From: a bacterium
GTDB taxonomy: Bacteria > Patescibacteriota > Minisyncoccia > UBA6257 > 02-FULL-45-10c
Assembly (NCBI GenBank): GCA_030700025.1
Contig: JAUYKI010000003.1
Coordinates: 1 to 45,673, forward strand
Length of the DNA: 45,673 nucleotides
Direction of reading: 5' to 3'
The position numbers and the translations under genes are program-made. The first letter of the stretch is position 1; each line of letters starts with the position of its first letter. Positions 18,029 to 26,935 of this stretch are shown one piece after another. The notes under the pieces were generated by a model. The model did no database searches, had not been told where the DNA came from, and saw only the letters and a list, made by a program, of their open reading frames with translations.

Positions 18029-18364
18029 ATGAATATTTCAAGGAAAAAATTCGTTATCATCTTCCTCATTTCCGGGTTCGCCTTTATGTTTATTACTACT
18101 TCGCTTCTGGGATCAACAGGCCCCCGAGGATTCCCTAAGCACCCGGACTCTTTTCTGAGAACGGCGTCACCAATAGCCTGGAAGAATATCGTATCCACGA
18201 TTATATCGCCTATCAAAATTGTTTTAATAGGACCTTTGTTGCTTTCTACCGATTTTTTGCGGGATGATCCGCCACCCCCATTTATTGGTATCTATCTCAT
18301 TTTCTACTGGTCAATTCTCGCCTTAGTTATTCATTACTTTTTCGGTAAAATAAAACACTCTTAG
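18029..18364 (+). CDS. Hypothetical membrane protein
   Basis: ORF with N-terminal and C-terminal hydrophobic segments. Confidence 0.5.
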   Translation: MNISRKKFVIIFLISGFAFMFITTSLLGSTGPRGFPKHPDSFLRTASPIAWKNIVSTIISPIKIVLIGPLLLSTDFLRDDPPPPFIGIYLIFYWSILALVIHYFFGKIKHS

Positions 18365-18387
18365 TTCATTTATATTAGAATTTTTGT

Positions 18388-18555
18388 ATGAATAAGATTA
18401 AACTGCTATGTTTTACGCTTGCCATATTATTCGGCGCGTTTATGTTTGTATATGGCGAATATGACGATAGCCCCGGAGGACAATTGCTGGGATTGCTGGT
18501 GGTCATTGCCAGTATTATAGGTATATTAAAAATAAGGCGAAGCCAACAAAAATAA
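18388..18555 (+). CDS. Small membrane protein (55 aa), hypothetical, absent from the ORF track
   Basis: MNKIKLLCFTLAILFGAFMFVYGEYDDSPGGQLLGLLVVIASIIGILKIRRSQQK; TAGAAT 6 nt upstream of the ATG. Confidence 0.55.
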   Translation: MNKIKLLCFTLAILFGAFMFVYGEYDDSPGGQLLGLLVVIASIIGILKIRRSQQK

Positions 18556-18572
18556 TCGTAGCTAATTAAAAC

Positions 18573-18878
18573 ATGACTACTAACCCTTTTTATAACGCAT
18601 TACTTGCGATCATTTCTATCGTAGCGCTCGTGTCTGGGGCGATCCTTGGACCTCGTTTTTTGGGCGGTCCGGAAGAAAGCATTATTTATCCCATGCTGGG
18701 GCTCGCGGTTTTTACGCTTTCAGCGGCCGTAATGGCGTACCTCTTTTTCTATCAGCCGATTATAATGTTTCTCGACGGTCAGCGCGAAAAGGGGATCAAA
18801 TTGTTTCTTCAAACGATAGGAGTATTTGCCGTAGGAACCGTGATACTGCTTCTCATTTCGCTCACTGCGCGTGGATAA
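18573..18878 (+). CDS. Hypothetical membrane protein
   Basis: Three hydrophobic segments. Confidence 0.6.
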   Translation: MTTNPFYNALLAIISIVALVSGAILGPRFLGGPEESIIYPMLGLAVFTLSAAVMAYLFFYQPIIMFLDGQREKGIKLFLQTIGVFAVGTVILLLISLTARG

Positions 18879-19021
18879 AAGAGCCATGAAAAAATTTGAT
18901 ATCGCCGAGCTAGAGAAAGCGTATTAAGGAACTAAATATTCACAGCCCCCACTTTTATATTAAAAGTTGCTTTTAACTCAAAAATTTGGCTTAAAAAAAC
19001 GAAAGGCGGTAAAATGAATTT

Positions 19022-19528
19022 ATGAATTACGACCCAATTAATTTCTCTAGAAAATTAGTAAAAGGACGGATTGCCGAGATGATATTCGAGCAGATGTTGC
19101 GCGATACGGGAGGTTTTACGATTCTCGCTTTCGGATACGAAAGCGTACTTCCGGAGCTTGCTCATCGTCAGCATGATATGAATGCCGAAGAGACTATGGA
19201 GATTATCCGTCGAGCGCCTGATTTCGCAGTAATTAATAACTCATCACACGACGTACATCTTATTGAAGTAAAGTACATGATGCGACCAAGAACGGAATGG
19301 ATTCTTCGTGATGCAAAGCGGATGTATGAATCTTGGAAGCCATCGTATCTATTTCTGGCAACTCCGGAAGGTTTTTTCTTTGATATGGCTAGTATTATTG
19401 TTGAGAAAAAAGGAATAATTTCACCACTTGTTCATCCTCAGATACCAAAAGAGCTTCAGATTAAATACACCGCACTTCTAAATGAATTTATTATTCAAAA
19501 TGGTAAATCAAATACGACTAGTGAGTAA
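19022..19528 (+). CDS. Hypothetical protein, possible PD-(D/E)XK nuclease fold
   Basis: GRIAEMIFEQMLRDTG ... DFAVINNSSHDVHLIEVKYMMRP; TAAAAT 6 nt upstream of ATG. Confidence 0.55.
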   Translation: MNYDPINFSRKLVKGRIAEMIFEQMLRDTGGFTILAFGYESVLPELAHRQHDMNAEETMEIIRRAPDFAVINNSSHDVHLIEVKYMMRPRTEWILRDAKRMYESWKPSYLFLATPEGFFFDMASIIVEKKGIISPLVHPQIPKELQIKYTALLNEFIIQNGKSNTTSE

Positions 19529-19539
19529 AAAATAAATTC

Positions 19540-19881
19540 ATGGGACAAATATCTTTATTTATAATCGCGTTAGTTATTATTTTTGTCAGTTTTGTATTGG
19601 TAATATCGCGGCGGGAGGCTAAGAAACACGGAACGAGCGCGAAGGAAGAATTTGTCGGAATTTGTAAATCGGCAATTGAGACGGCTTCGCAGAAGGAGGT
19701 CCGCAAAGAACGCGCGCTCGCGCTTTTGCGCTCGCGCGGGGAACTCTCCAGCTCCGACATTCGCGAGGCGCTGGGAGTTTCCAGCCGCACAGCCGTGCGC
19801 TATCTGGATGAGCTTGAAGCCGAGGGCAAGGTGGAGCAAGTCGGCAAAATCGGCCACTTCGTCACTTATCGCCCAAAATAA
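19540..19881 (+). CDS. Membrane-anchored winged-helix (DeoR-like) HTH protein
   Basis: N-terminal TM LFIIALVIIFVSFVLVI; ELSSSDIREALGVSSRTAVRYLDELEAEGKVEQVG. Confidence 0.7.
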   Translation: MGQISLFIIALVIIFVSFVLVISRREAKKHGTSAKEEFVGICKSAIETASQKEVRKERALALLRSRGELSSSDIREALGVSSRTAVRYLDELEAEGKVEQVGKIGHFVTYRPK

Positions 19882-19913
19882 CATTCTAACATTCTGCAGA
19901 ATGTTAGAATGTT
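19880..19913. repeat. 34-bp perfect palindrome, copy A
   Basis: AACATTCTAACATTCTGCAGAATGTTAGAATGTT. Confidence 0.9.
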
Positions 19914-20056
19914 GTGAATGCGCCAGGCGGGTGGCGTATTGGAAATTCACGGCTCATGCCGAGGAGAATAAAAAAGCATAATTTATTGCGCGATTTTTGC
20001 GCATTTCACATCTGATACACTTTTGTCATAGTTCTGAAAAGTGGTAATATTTCTAC

Positions 20057-20202
20057 TGAAATAGTGAGAATCGGTACGGTTACGGCTTCACCGACCTGCC
20101 TGCCGGCAGGCAGGGAGCTCGGCCGAGGGTCGAGGGGCGCAAGAGGGATTTATCTCTCCCGCTCGCTGTTCCCGCAAAAAACTCCCATGTCGGGAGTTTT
20201 TT
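20057..20202 (+). ncRNA. Candidate small noncoding RNA
   Basis: TTGTCA (20023-20028) - 16 nt - TAATAT (20045-20050) promoter, GC-rich structured stretch without convincing ORF, then AAAAAACTCCCATGTCGGGAGTTTTTT terminator. Confidence 0.4.
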
Positions 20203-20235
20203 GCTACAAAGGGTAACAAGTGATAAAATTGAATT

Positions 20236-20862
20236 ATGAAACGACTTAACTTATTCATAATCGCCGGGGTGATTGTTTTTGGTGGTTTTGTTGCTGTTTC
20301 TCCTGTTGGCGCTCAAACGGATAATCATACCGCTCGCGAAGAAGCGGAGGGTGAGATCGTGTGGCAGAAACTTCAATCAAAAGAGGTTGTATGCGGAGAT
20401 TTATCTGACGAAGATTTTGGCGCGCTTGGTGAATACTACATGGGACAAATGTTGGGAGATTCGCATGAGGCAATGAATGAGATGATGACGAGAATGCATG
20501 GCGAAGACGGCGAAGAGCAGATTCACATTATCATGGGTAAACGGCTTTCTGGATGCGATACCTCCGCAACCGTTCCCGGAATCAGCGGCGGCTGGATGCC
20601 GATGATGAACATGCTTGCCCCGTACCAAAGCGGAGCTTTTGGTTCGGGGATGTGGTCCTTTGGCTCTTTCGGCTGGATTTTTATGATTCTCTGGTGGGTT
20701 CTGATCATCGCCGGAATTGTCGCGCTTATTAAATGGCTTGCCGGTCAATCTCGCGGTTCCCGCGAAGGCGAAAAGTCGGCGCTCGAGATTCTAAAAGAAC
20801 GCTACGCCAAAGGTGAGATAGACAAAAAGGAGTTCGAGGAAAAGAAAAAGGATTTAAGTTGA
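20236..20862 (+). CDS. SHOCT-domain membrane protein
   Basis: N-terminal signal/TM; C-terminal SALEILKERYAKGEIDKKEFEEKKKDL; perfectly spaced TTGCTA-17-TAAAAT-6-ATG. Confidence 0.75.
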   Translation: MKRLNLFIIAGVIVFGGFVAVSPVGAQTDNHTAREEAEGEIVWQKLQSKEVVCGDLSDEDFGALGEYYMGQMLGDSHEAMNEMMTRMHGEDGEEQIHIIMGKRLSGCDTSATVPGISGGWMPMMNMLAPYQSGAFGSGMWSFGSFGWIFMILWWVLIIAGIVALIKWLAGQSRGSREGEKSALEILKERYAKGEIDKKEFEEKKKDLS

Positions 20863-20868
20863 CCACCC

Positions 20869-21090
20869 ATGGCAACAAACTCTATCAAAGCGGCGGTTCA
20901 AGATAGTCATATCCGCCCCATAATAAAAACGGTAAGCTGGAGAATACTCGCCATGATTATTACCGGCGCGGTTGTTTATGCATATACCGGCGAAATCAAG
21001 AAGTCGGGAGAAATTTCAGTAGTCGCAGGTCTAATATTAACCTTTGCTTATTATCTACATGAGAGATTTTGGGCGTGGGTTAGGAAATAA
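20869..21090 (+). CDS. DUF2061-like membrane protein
   Basis: RPIIKTVSWRILAMIITGAVVYAYTGEIKKSGEISVVAGLILTFAYYLHERFWAWV. Confidence 0.75.
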   Translation: MATNSIKAAVQDSHIRPIIKTVSWRILAMIITGAVVYAYTGEIKKSGEISVVAGLILTFAYYLHERFWAWVRK

Positions 21091-21092
21091 TC

Positions 21093-21419
21093 ATGAAGTT
21101 CGGCATTATCTTACAATCAAATAAACCGGAGCATGTTTGGAACACATTTCGTTTCGGCATCACTGCATTAAAAGCAAGCCACACCGTAACGATATTCTTA
21201 ATGAACGAGGGGGCTGAACTTGAGACAATTTCCGATACTAAAGATTTTGATATTTCAAAGAAAACTGCGGAATACAAGGAATTGAAAGGAAATCTTTACG
21301 CCTGCGGAACTTGTTTAGAGCTTCGTGGCAAAAAAGAAACCGGGGTATGCCCAGTTTCTACGATGACGGATTTACTTAGAATGGTTGAAGAATCGGATAA
21401 AGTGTTAGTGTTCGGATAA
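21093..21419 (+). CDS. DsrE/DsrF-like family protein
   Basis: MKFGIILQSNKPEHVWNTFRFGITALKASHTVTIFLMNEG...LYACGTCLELRG...VCPVSTMTDLLRMVEESDKVLVFG. Confidence 0.75.
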   Translation: MKFGIILQSNKPEHVWNTFRFGITALKASHTVTIFLMNEGAELETISDTKDFDISKKTAEYKELKGNLYACGTCLELRGKKETGVCPVSTMTDLLRMVEESDKVLVFG

Positions 21420-21468
21420 TCGCTTAAAAAGCCATCGAACCTATAAATATAATTAACAAAAAATTACA

Positions 21469-21951
21469 ATGAAAAAATTACTTATCGTTTCATCGGTATT
21501 AGCTATTTTAGCAGGTGTTATTTTGGTAACGGGCGGTATCTGGGGCATTTATTTTACATATAAAAATGTATCCGAAGAAAAAATCGTAACCCCGAAAGAT
21601 TCCGCCATTCCCGAACAACCGGTGCGCGGCCCCCTAACTCTTAAAGCGCAAGCCGATATCATCAGAGAACATACATTAAAAATGACAGGAGGCAAAACAT
21701 TTTCGGAAATGCCCCGCCAAATACTGAAATTAGACGACAATGGGAATTCCGTTTTGGATACGGAGGGTAATCCCGTTATGGTGGCAAATACCGCTCGTGA
21801 CATTTGGATAACGGCAACGACCCTTCGCACAGCTTTACATGTAGGAATTTTGACCTATGTTTTTTCTGGTATGATTTTATTGTTTGGTCTTATTTCAATG
21901 TGGACGGGCGTTGTTTTTTACGCCCTGAGCCGTGAACGACAAAATGTGTGA
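21469..21951 (+). CDS. Hypothetical membrane protein
   Basis: N- and C-terminal TM segments. Confidence 0.6.
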   Translation: MKKLLIVSSVLAILAGVILVTGGIWGIYFTYKNVSEEKIVTPKDSAIPEQPVRGPLTLKAQADIIREHTLKMTGGKTFSEMPRQILKLDDNGNSVLDTEGNPVMVANTARDIWITATTLRTALHVGILTYVFSGMILLFGLISMWTGVVFYALSRERQNV

Positions 21952-21957
21952 TCATGC

Positions 21958-21988
21958 GCAAAAAACTCCCACTTCGGGAGTTTTTTGC
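21958..21988 (+). terminator. Intrinsic terminator
   Basis: GCAAAAAACTCCCACTTCGGGAGTTTTTTG; near-duplicate of the terminator at ~20175-20203. Confidence 0.75.
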
Positions 21989-22232
21989 TATAAGGGGTAC
22001 AAAGCTCTTATCTCGGTTCAATCACTCGCCCTGCGCGTGGATAGTATTAGCCTTGCTGTTTCGACGCGCAAGCGCCATCCAAATTGAAAATCCGGTTATC
22101 TATCTAAAGAGTAAATAAAACAATCGTCCGCGGAGGCGATTTTTTTTGTTTGCCAAAAACGCGCCGATTAGGGTAGAATATCCTGGCAGATCTTTAGCAA
22201 AGCACTCTCGGTGCCAAAAAGGAGAAAGATTA

Positions 22233-23483
22233 ATGAAATTTGAAAGCGCGATGACTTCCCATGGAGCGCCTTTGTATGTTTTCTCTATGCCCCAGGTTCA
22301 AAGCATTGCGGTCGGCGTTCTGGTTTTTGCCGGAACCCGTGACGAGAGCTGGCCCAAAGAAGCCGGCATCGCCCACGCTATTGAACATATGGTTTTTCAG
22401 GGCAACACGCGGCTTGGCAATTCTCAGGCAATCAGCGCGGAAATTGAAGACACCGGCGGAATGGTCAATGCCTGGACTTCCAAAGAAATGACCTTTTATC
22501 ACCGGGTTATTCCGGATCATGCCTTCGGCGTTGCCGTGCAGTCGCTGGCGAGCCAGCTGTCCGCTTCTTTGTTCCGGCAGGTTGATATTGATAAAGAAAT
22601 GAAAAATGTTGTTGAGGAAATTAAAAGAGCGTCCGATAATCCCGCCGGATTTTGTGAGCGGACGATTAGCGATGTTGTTTACGGAAGCCATCCGTTAGGG
22701 AAAGATACTTTGGGAGTTAGGGAAGCGGTGATTGGTTTTAAAACCGAAGATTTCCAAAGCTGGCAGTCGCGGTTTTATTTTCCGAAGAATTATGTTTTCC
22801 TAGTTGTTGGCAATATAACTTTGGAAAAAGCCCTGGCAGTTATCAATGGAATTTCTTTTGGGAGAAATAACGGAGAAAGGAATCTTCGGCCGTTTATTTC
22901 TAAAGTTGTTCAGTCGGAACGGGTCCGGGTCGTGGAGCGGGATATCCAGCAGGCGAATGTTTGCCTGGGCGTGGCAGTCGGAAGTTCTATGGCTCGAAGC
23001 ACCCAGGCCTTGGAATTGTATTCCACGATGCTTAGGGGCGGAATGTCCTTTCCTTTGTTTCAGGAAGTTCGCGATAAGCGCGGCCTGTGTTATTCCATTT
23101 ATTCCGATGTGTCTTCCTGGAGCGACCGGGGGATTTTTCAGATTTATGTCGGCACTAATATGGAACGCGTTGAAGAAGCCGTTAACTGTATCAAGGATGT
23201 TGTTTGGAAGCATCGGAACGACGAACCGTTATTGCGGAGAGCCAAGGGGTTGCTGTTAGGCAGCAATGCCATTCGGTTTTGCAATCCCAGCACTATTCTT
23301 ACCCAGGCCGCTTTTGACGTGATTGTTTCCGGAAAGCCGAAATCCCCGGAAGAAATCAATGAAGAAGTTAGAAGCGTTTTATTAACTGAAGTCACGGAAG
23401 CCGTAGAGCGTTATCTTAATCCGGATAATTTCTCTTACGCCTATGTCGTGCCCAAGGGCGCGAAAGTAAGCGATAAGGCTTGA
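22233..23483 (+). CDS. M16 family (insulinase-like) zinc peptidase
   Basis: AHAIEHMVFQGN (HxxEH) with downstream EEIKR; start at 22233 with AAAAAGGAGAAAGATTAATG. Confidence 0.9.
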   Translation: MKFESAMTSHGAPLYVFSMPQVQSIAVGVLVFAGTRDESWPKEAGIAHAIEHMVFQGNTRLGNSQAISAEIEDTGGMVNAWTSKEMTFYHRVIPDHAFGVAVQSLASQLSASLFRQVDIDKEMKNVVEEIKRASDNPAGFCERTISDVVYGSHPLGKDTLGVREAVIGFKTEDFQSWQSRFYFPKNYVFLVVGNITLEKALAVINGISFGRNNGERNLRPFISKVVQSERVRVVERDIQQANVCLGVAVGSSMARSTQALELYSTMLRGGMSFPLFQEVRDKRGLCYSIYSDVSSWSDRGIFQIYVGTNMERVEEAVNCIKDVVWKHRNDEPLLRRAKGLLLGSNAIRFCNPSTILTQAAFDVIVSGKPKSPEEINEEVRSVLLTEVTEAVERYLNPDNFSYAYVVPKGAKVSDKA

Positions 23484-23490
23484 AATTATT

Positions 23491-23517
23491 ATCCCCACAT
23501 TTGTGGGGATTTTTTTC
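23491..23517 (+). terminator. Intrinsic terminator
   Basis: ATCCCCACATTTGTGGGGATTTTTTT. Confidence 0.8.
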
Positions 23518-23525
23518 AAATAAAA

Positions 23526-23548
23526 ATCCCCTGATTACATCAGGGGAT
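23526..23548 (-). terminator. Terminator-like hairpin at the end of the minus-strand C45-like gene
   Basis: ATCCCCTGATGTAATCAGGGGAT followed by T-run on the minus strand. Confidence 0.65.
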
Positions 23549-24686
23549 GAAGTCGGATACTGGTTGGCGCGCCAAGAGTGGCCGGAGTAGTTCCGTTATT
23601 ATGGATTAAAAGCAATTCCTGCTCCGCGGGATTGAATAGACAGGAGGAAACCGTGAAATTATGGCAGACGCTTTTCAGCATTCTTAAGCAGTCGGCTAAC
23701 TTTCCCGAAGTAGTTTCTTGCAATTGCTTTTCCAGAAGATCCAGGCGTTTTTGGCTGTAAGCGAGGCCGTATAATTCCAGCGGAGTTCCCAGTCCGGGCA
23801 AAGGCATCGGATTGGTTTGAAGTTTTTGCATTTCCGGATTCCGGTAATGGTTGGTTATCGCCAGAACATTCAGGCCGTTTTGCGCCCGGGGCTCAATTAC
23901 CGCGCATTGTTTGGGAGCCGATTCCAAAACAATTGCCTTATCCGCGTTGCCTAAAAGGATATTAATTCCGTGGAGCGCGCGATGGAAAGATAAATAATCA
24001 ACGGCTTCAGTTACGGTTTTACTTTCCGTTAAGGCGATCCGCAATAAAATGCCGACTGCGATGCCGGTATTTTTTATTCCGGAAGCCGAAGAAGTGAGAT
24101 AACCGATTGCTAATCCGTGATTATTCATTCCGCGCAAGATTCCGATATAGCCGGGGACACCGACCGAGAAAAAACTTCCTTTGGAAGTTTTAATCCGGAA
24201 AACCGTGGTTAACTTTGCCATTATCCTGGTGAAGGAAAAATAATCCAGATTATAGCCGTAAAGAAAAGATCCGTCTTTTTCCTTGATGGCGACTCCGGAG
24301 CAGGCGATAGCCGCGGAATGGATGTCGTCAAAGGTATTAATAAGGAGGATGCCGATCAGCGGCTGTTGGGAGCCTTCGGCCAGGCCGTATATTTCTTTTT
24401 GGATTTCTTCGGGAAAATAATGGAAAAAATGGCGGCCAGCTTTTTCAAACTGGCTGGTTAAGTACGCGCTGGTTAAAGTAATCAGCCACTGGGGCGGATT
24501 GAATTTTAACCAAGCGAGTAATTTTCCCCTGGCTACCGCCCGGATAAATATCGGTATGCTGTCCACAATGGAAGTAATTTCTTCCCGCAATAGTTCGCCG
24601 TGGGCTTTTCCGCGTTCAAACGGGTCGTCTCCCCACAAATCAATAAAATAGCATCCCGGAGTTCGGCTATGGACTCGTCCGTTCAT
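23535..24686 (-). CDS. C45 family acyltransferase/hydrolase (AAT-like Ntn hydrolase)
   Basis: GKAHGELLREEI; DDIHSAAIACSGVAIKEKDGSFLYGYNLDYFSF; VPGYIGILRGMNNHGLAIGYL; start at 24686 with CGAGGAGGGCCGATG. Confidence 0.8.
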   Translation of the reverse strand: MNGRVHSRTPGCYFIDLWGDDPFERGKAHGELLREEITSIVDSIPIFIRAVARGKLLAWLKFNPPQWLITLTSAYLTSQFEKAGRHFFHYFPEEIQKEIYGLAEGSQQPLIGILLINTFDDIHSAAIACSGVAIKEKDGSFLYGYNLDYFSFTRIMAKLTTVFRIKTSKGSFFSVGVPGYIGILRGMNNHGLAIGYLTSSASGIKNTGIAVGILLRIALTESKTVTEAVDYLSFHRALHGINILLGNADKAIVLESAPKQCAVIEPRAQNGLNVLAITNHYRNPEMQKLQTNPMPLPGLGTPLELYGLAYSQKRLDLLEKQLQETTSGKLADCLRMLKSVCHNFTVSSCLFNPAEQELLLIHNNGTTPATLGAPTSIRLHPLM

Positions 24687-24796
24687 CGGCCCTCCTCGTA
24701 GGCGTTCTCTGTGTCGCACAGAGCGTATTTCAAGAAAGCTGTCCTATTTTTCCCACAAAATCCGTATAGCTGTCAATTTTAGGGTCCGTGCACCTT

Positions 24797-24822
24797 AAAC
24801 CCCGTTATGCGGGGTTTTTGAT
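24797..24822 (+). terminator. Intrinsic-terminator-like hairpin upstream of the methyltransferase gene
   Basis: AAACCCCGTTATGCGGGGTTTTTG. Confidence 0.6.
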
Positions 24823-24863
24823 TTTATCCGTAAAATGGAGGATAATTTAGGTAAAATTAAAAT

Positions 24864-25610
24864 ATGAAATTTTCCAAAGACTTTTTAAATAAAATTATCT
24901 GCGGCAGTGCCGTTGATGTAATGAAGCAGATACCAGATAACTCTGTTAATTTAGTGATTACTTCGCCTCCCTATAACCTAAAAAATTCAACTGGAAATGG
25001 AATGAAAGATGGCCGTGGCGGTAAATGGGCTAATGCTGCGCTACAAAAAGGGTATTCGCACCACAATGACTGTATGCCTCATGAGGAATATGTGAAATGG
25101 CAGAGAGATTGCTTGAGTGAGATGTTTAGGATTATTCCTGAAGACGGGGCAATTTTTTACAATCATAAATGGCGTGTACAAGGAGGTTTATTGCAAGATC
25201 GTCAAGATATTGTCAGTGGTTTTCCAATTCGACAAATTATTATCTGGAAACGTAAGGGTGGCCTTAATTTTAACCCCGGCTATTTTTTGCCAACTTATGA
25301 AGTTATTTATGTCATTGCGAAACCCAAATTTAGACTTATTGAAAAAGCAAATGCCCATGGTGATGTTTGGGAGTTTACGCAAGAAATGAACAATGAGCAC
25401 CCCGCTGCATTTCCCACTAAATTAATTGATCGTATAATTTCTTCAACAAGTGCCAAAATCATTTTGGACCCATTCATGGGTTCGGGGACCACGGCAATTT
25501 CGGCTATAAACTTCAAGCGTGATTATGTGGGCATTGATGTTTCGCCAGACTATTGTGAAATGGCACGAAAGAGAATAAAAGAGCATCAATCTCAAACTAG
25601 ACTTTGTTAA
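24864..25610 (+). CDS. Site-specific DNA methyltransferase (TSPPYN type)
   Basis: NLVITSPPYNLKNSTG ... LDPFMGSGTTAISAINFKRDYVGIDVSPDYCEMARKRI. Confidence 0.92.
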   Translation: MKFSKDFLNKIICGSAVDVMKQIPDNSVNLVITSPPYNLKNSTGNGMKDGRGGKWANAALQKGYSHHNDCMPHEEYVKWQRDCLSEMFRIIPEDGAIFYNHKWRVQGGLLQDRQDIVSGFPIRQIIIWKRKGGLNFNPGYFLPTYEVIYVIAKPKFRLIEKANAHGDVWEFTQEMNNEHPAAFPTKLIDRIISSTSAKIILDPFMGSGTTAISAINFKRDYVGIDVSPDYCEMARKRIKEHQSQTRLC

Positions 25611-25614
25611 TATT

Positions 25615-26415
25615 ATGAACAAGAATAAACCCAAAACTTATACAAAACCGGAATTGATAGCCAAATTGAAAGAAATTTCAGCTATGGGCTGGATTCCAAA
25701 TGCGCGACGCGGTAATGCGGGCGGTATTGGTAATACTCTTGAGGATTTACTTGGTATTAGGGAAAATAATTTACCGATACCGAACGCCGCGGAGTGGGAA
25801 CTAAAAGCACAACGTCTTGATTCAACGTCGCTAACAACGCTTTTTCACATTGAGCCTTCGCCACGCGCTATTCGTTTTGTTCCGCAAGTGCTTTTACCTA
25901 AATATGGCTGGGCGCATCAAGAAGGCGGTCGGAGGTATCCAAAAAGTGAAATGAGTTTTCGGCAAACAATCCATGGGCAATCACGCAGCGATCGAGGATT
26001 TAAAGTGGTGATCGATCGGGGAGAGCGAAAAATTTTAATTTCGTTTGACGCCAAAAGCGTTGATTCAAGACACGGGGATTGGCTTGAGTTAGTAAAGAAG
26101 CACGTCGGCTTGAGTGAGCTTAATCCACAACCGTATTGGGGTTTTGATGACTTAGAACATAAGGCTGGAACAAAATTACTCAACGCTTTTTATGTTCAAG
26201 CCGAAGTAAAAATAGAACGCAAAAAAGAATACTATCACTATACAAAAATAATGATGTTACAGAAATTTAGTTTTAAAGGATTTCTGAAAGCGTTAGAAAA
26301 AGGAAAAATTCTCGTGGATTTTGATGCTCGTACTGGGCACAATCACGGCACGAAATTTCGTATGAGGCAGGACGCCTTACCTATGTTATACGAAAAAACT
26401 ACAATTATTAAATAA
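25615..26415 (+). CDS. MvaI/BcnI family restriction endonuclease
   Basis: AMGWIPNARRGNAGGIGNTLEDLLGIRENNLPIPNAAEWELKAQRLDSTSLTTLFHIEPSP; adjacent to the MTase. Confidence 0.85.
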   Translation: MNKNKPKTYTKPELIAKLKEISAMGWIPNARRGNAGGIGNTLEDLLGIRENNLPIPNAAEWELKAQRLDSTSLTTLFHIEPSPRAIRFVPQVLLPKYGWAHQEGGRRYPKSEMSFRQTIHGQSRSDRGFKVVIDRGERKILISFDAKSVDSRHGDWLELVKKHVGLSELNPQPYWGFDDLEHKAGTKLLNAFYVQAEVKIERKKEYYHYTKIMMLQKFSFKGFLKALEKGKILVDFDARTGHNHGTKFRMRQDALPMLYEKTTIIK

Positions 26416-26423
26416 AGCCCCCG

Positions 26424-26579
26424 ATGAATCTAAAAACCCTCATTAAAGAATTAAAGAAAATTGAAGCAAAATTTGGCGGCGAGGCAGAAGTAACCATGGC
26501 CGATAATATTCCAGCTGTTGAGCCGGTTTACTTAAACGGCGAATCTGGAAGACAAGTGGTAATAACAGACGAAAAGTAA
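26424..26579 (+). CDS. Small hypothetical protein (51 aa), absent from the ORF track
   Basis: MNLKTLIKELKKIEAKFGGEAEVTMADNIPAVEPVYLNGESGRQVVITDEK, followed by a terminator-like hairpin. Confidence 0.5.
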   Translation: MNLKTLIKELKKIEAKFGGEAEVTMADNIPAVEPVYLNGESGRQVVITDEK

Positions 26580-26582
26580 TAA

Positions 26583-26606
26583 AAACCGCCTAAATGGGCG
26601 TTTTTT
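26583..26606 (+). terminator. Terminator-like hairpin
   Basis: AACCGCCTAAATGGGCGTTTTTTT. Confidence 0.55.
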
Positions 26607-26692
26607 TGGGCTAGCTATTATTGGTTGATTGTTTAATTTCGGGGGTGGGGTTAAGCTTTAGACTCTTTAAAAAGCTGACGAGATTGCACATG

Positions 26693-26875
26693 CTAGAACG
26701 TTGTTAAATCAACAACGATAGCATGCGGAGCCAGGGATTTTATCCCGGCCACCGAGTTTTTAGCGGACAATTTATAAACGTAGCCTTCGCTAACGGCTAT
26801 AATTTCCCCATTGGCAGCTTTTAACCGCCAACGGTATTGCCCTCTAATATCTCGGAAAATTTCAAATTTTATCAT
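26693..26875 (-). CDS. YegP/DUF1508 family protein
   Basis: FEIFRDIRGQYRWRLKAANGEIIAVSEGYVYKLSAKNSVAGIKSLAPHAIVVDLT. Confidence 0.85.
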   Translation of the reverse strand: MIKFEIFRDIRGQYRWRLKAANGEIIAVSEGYVYKLSAKNSVAGIKSLAPHAIVVDLTTF

Positions 26876-26935
26876 GAAATTTTATCCACCATTAATATTA
26901 AAGTCAGAGAGCCGGACCTTTACACTTGCTCCCCG

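Noticed and set aside
20057-20202. Identification of the candidate ncRNA as SRP RNA, tmRNA or 6S RNA
   Set aside because: No GGAAGGAAGCA SRP loop, no tRNA-like ends and no 6S-like long hairpin with central bubble.
24864-26415. CCWGG/CCSGG avoidance as support for R-M specificity
   Set aside because: CCTGG and CCAGG sites were readily seen (for example near 153, 1438 and 1575); no depletion could be claimed by eye.
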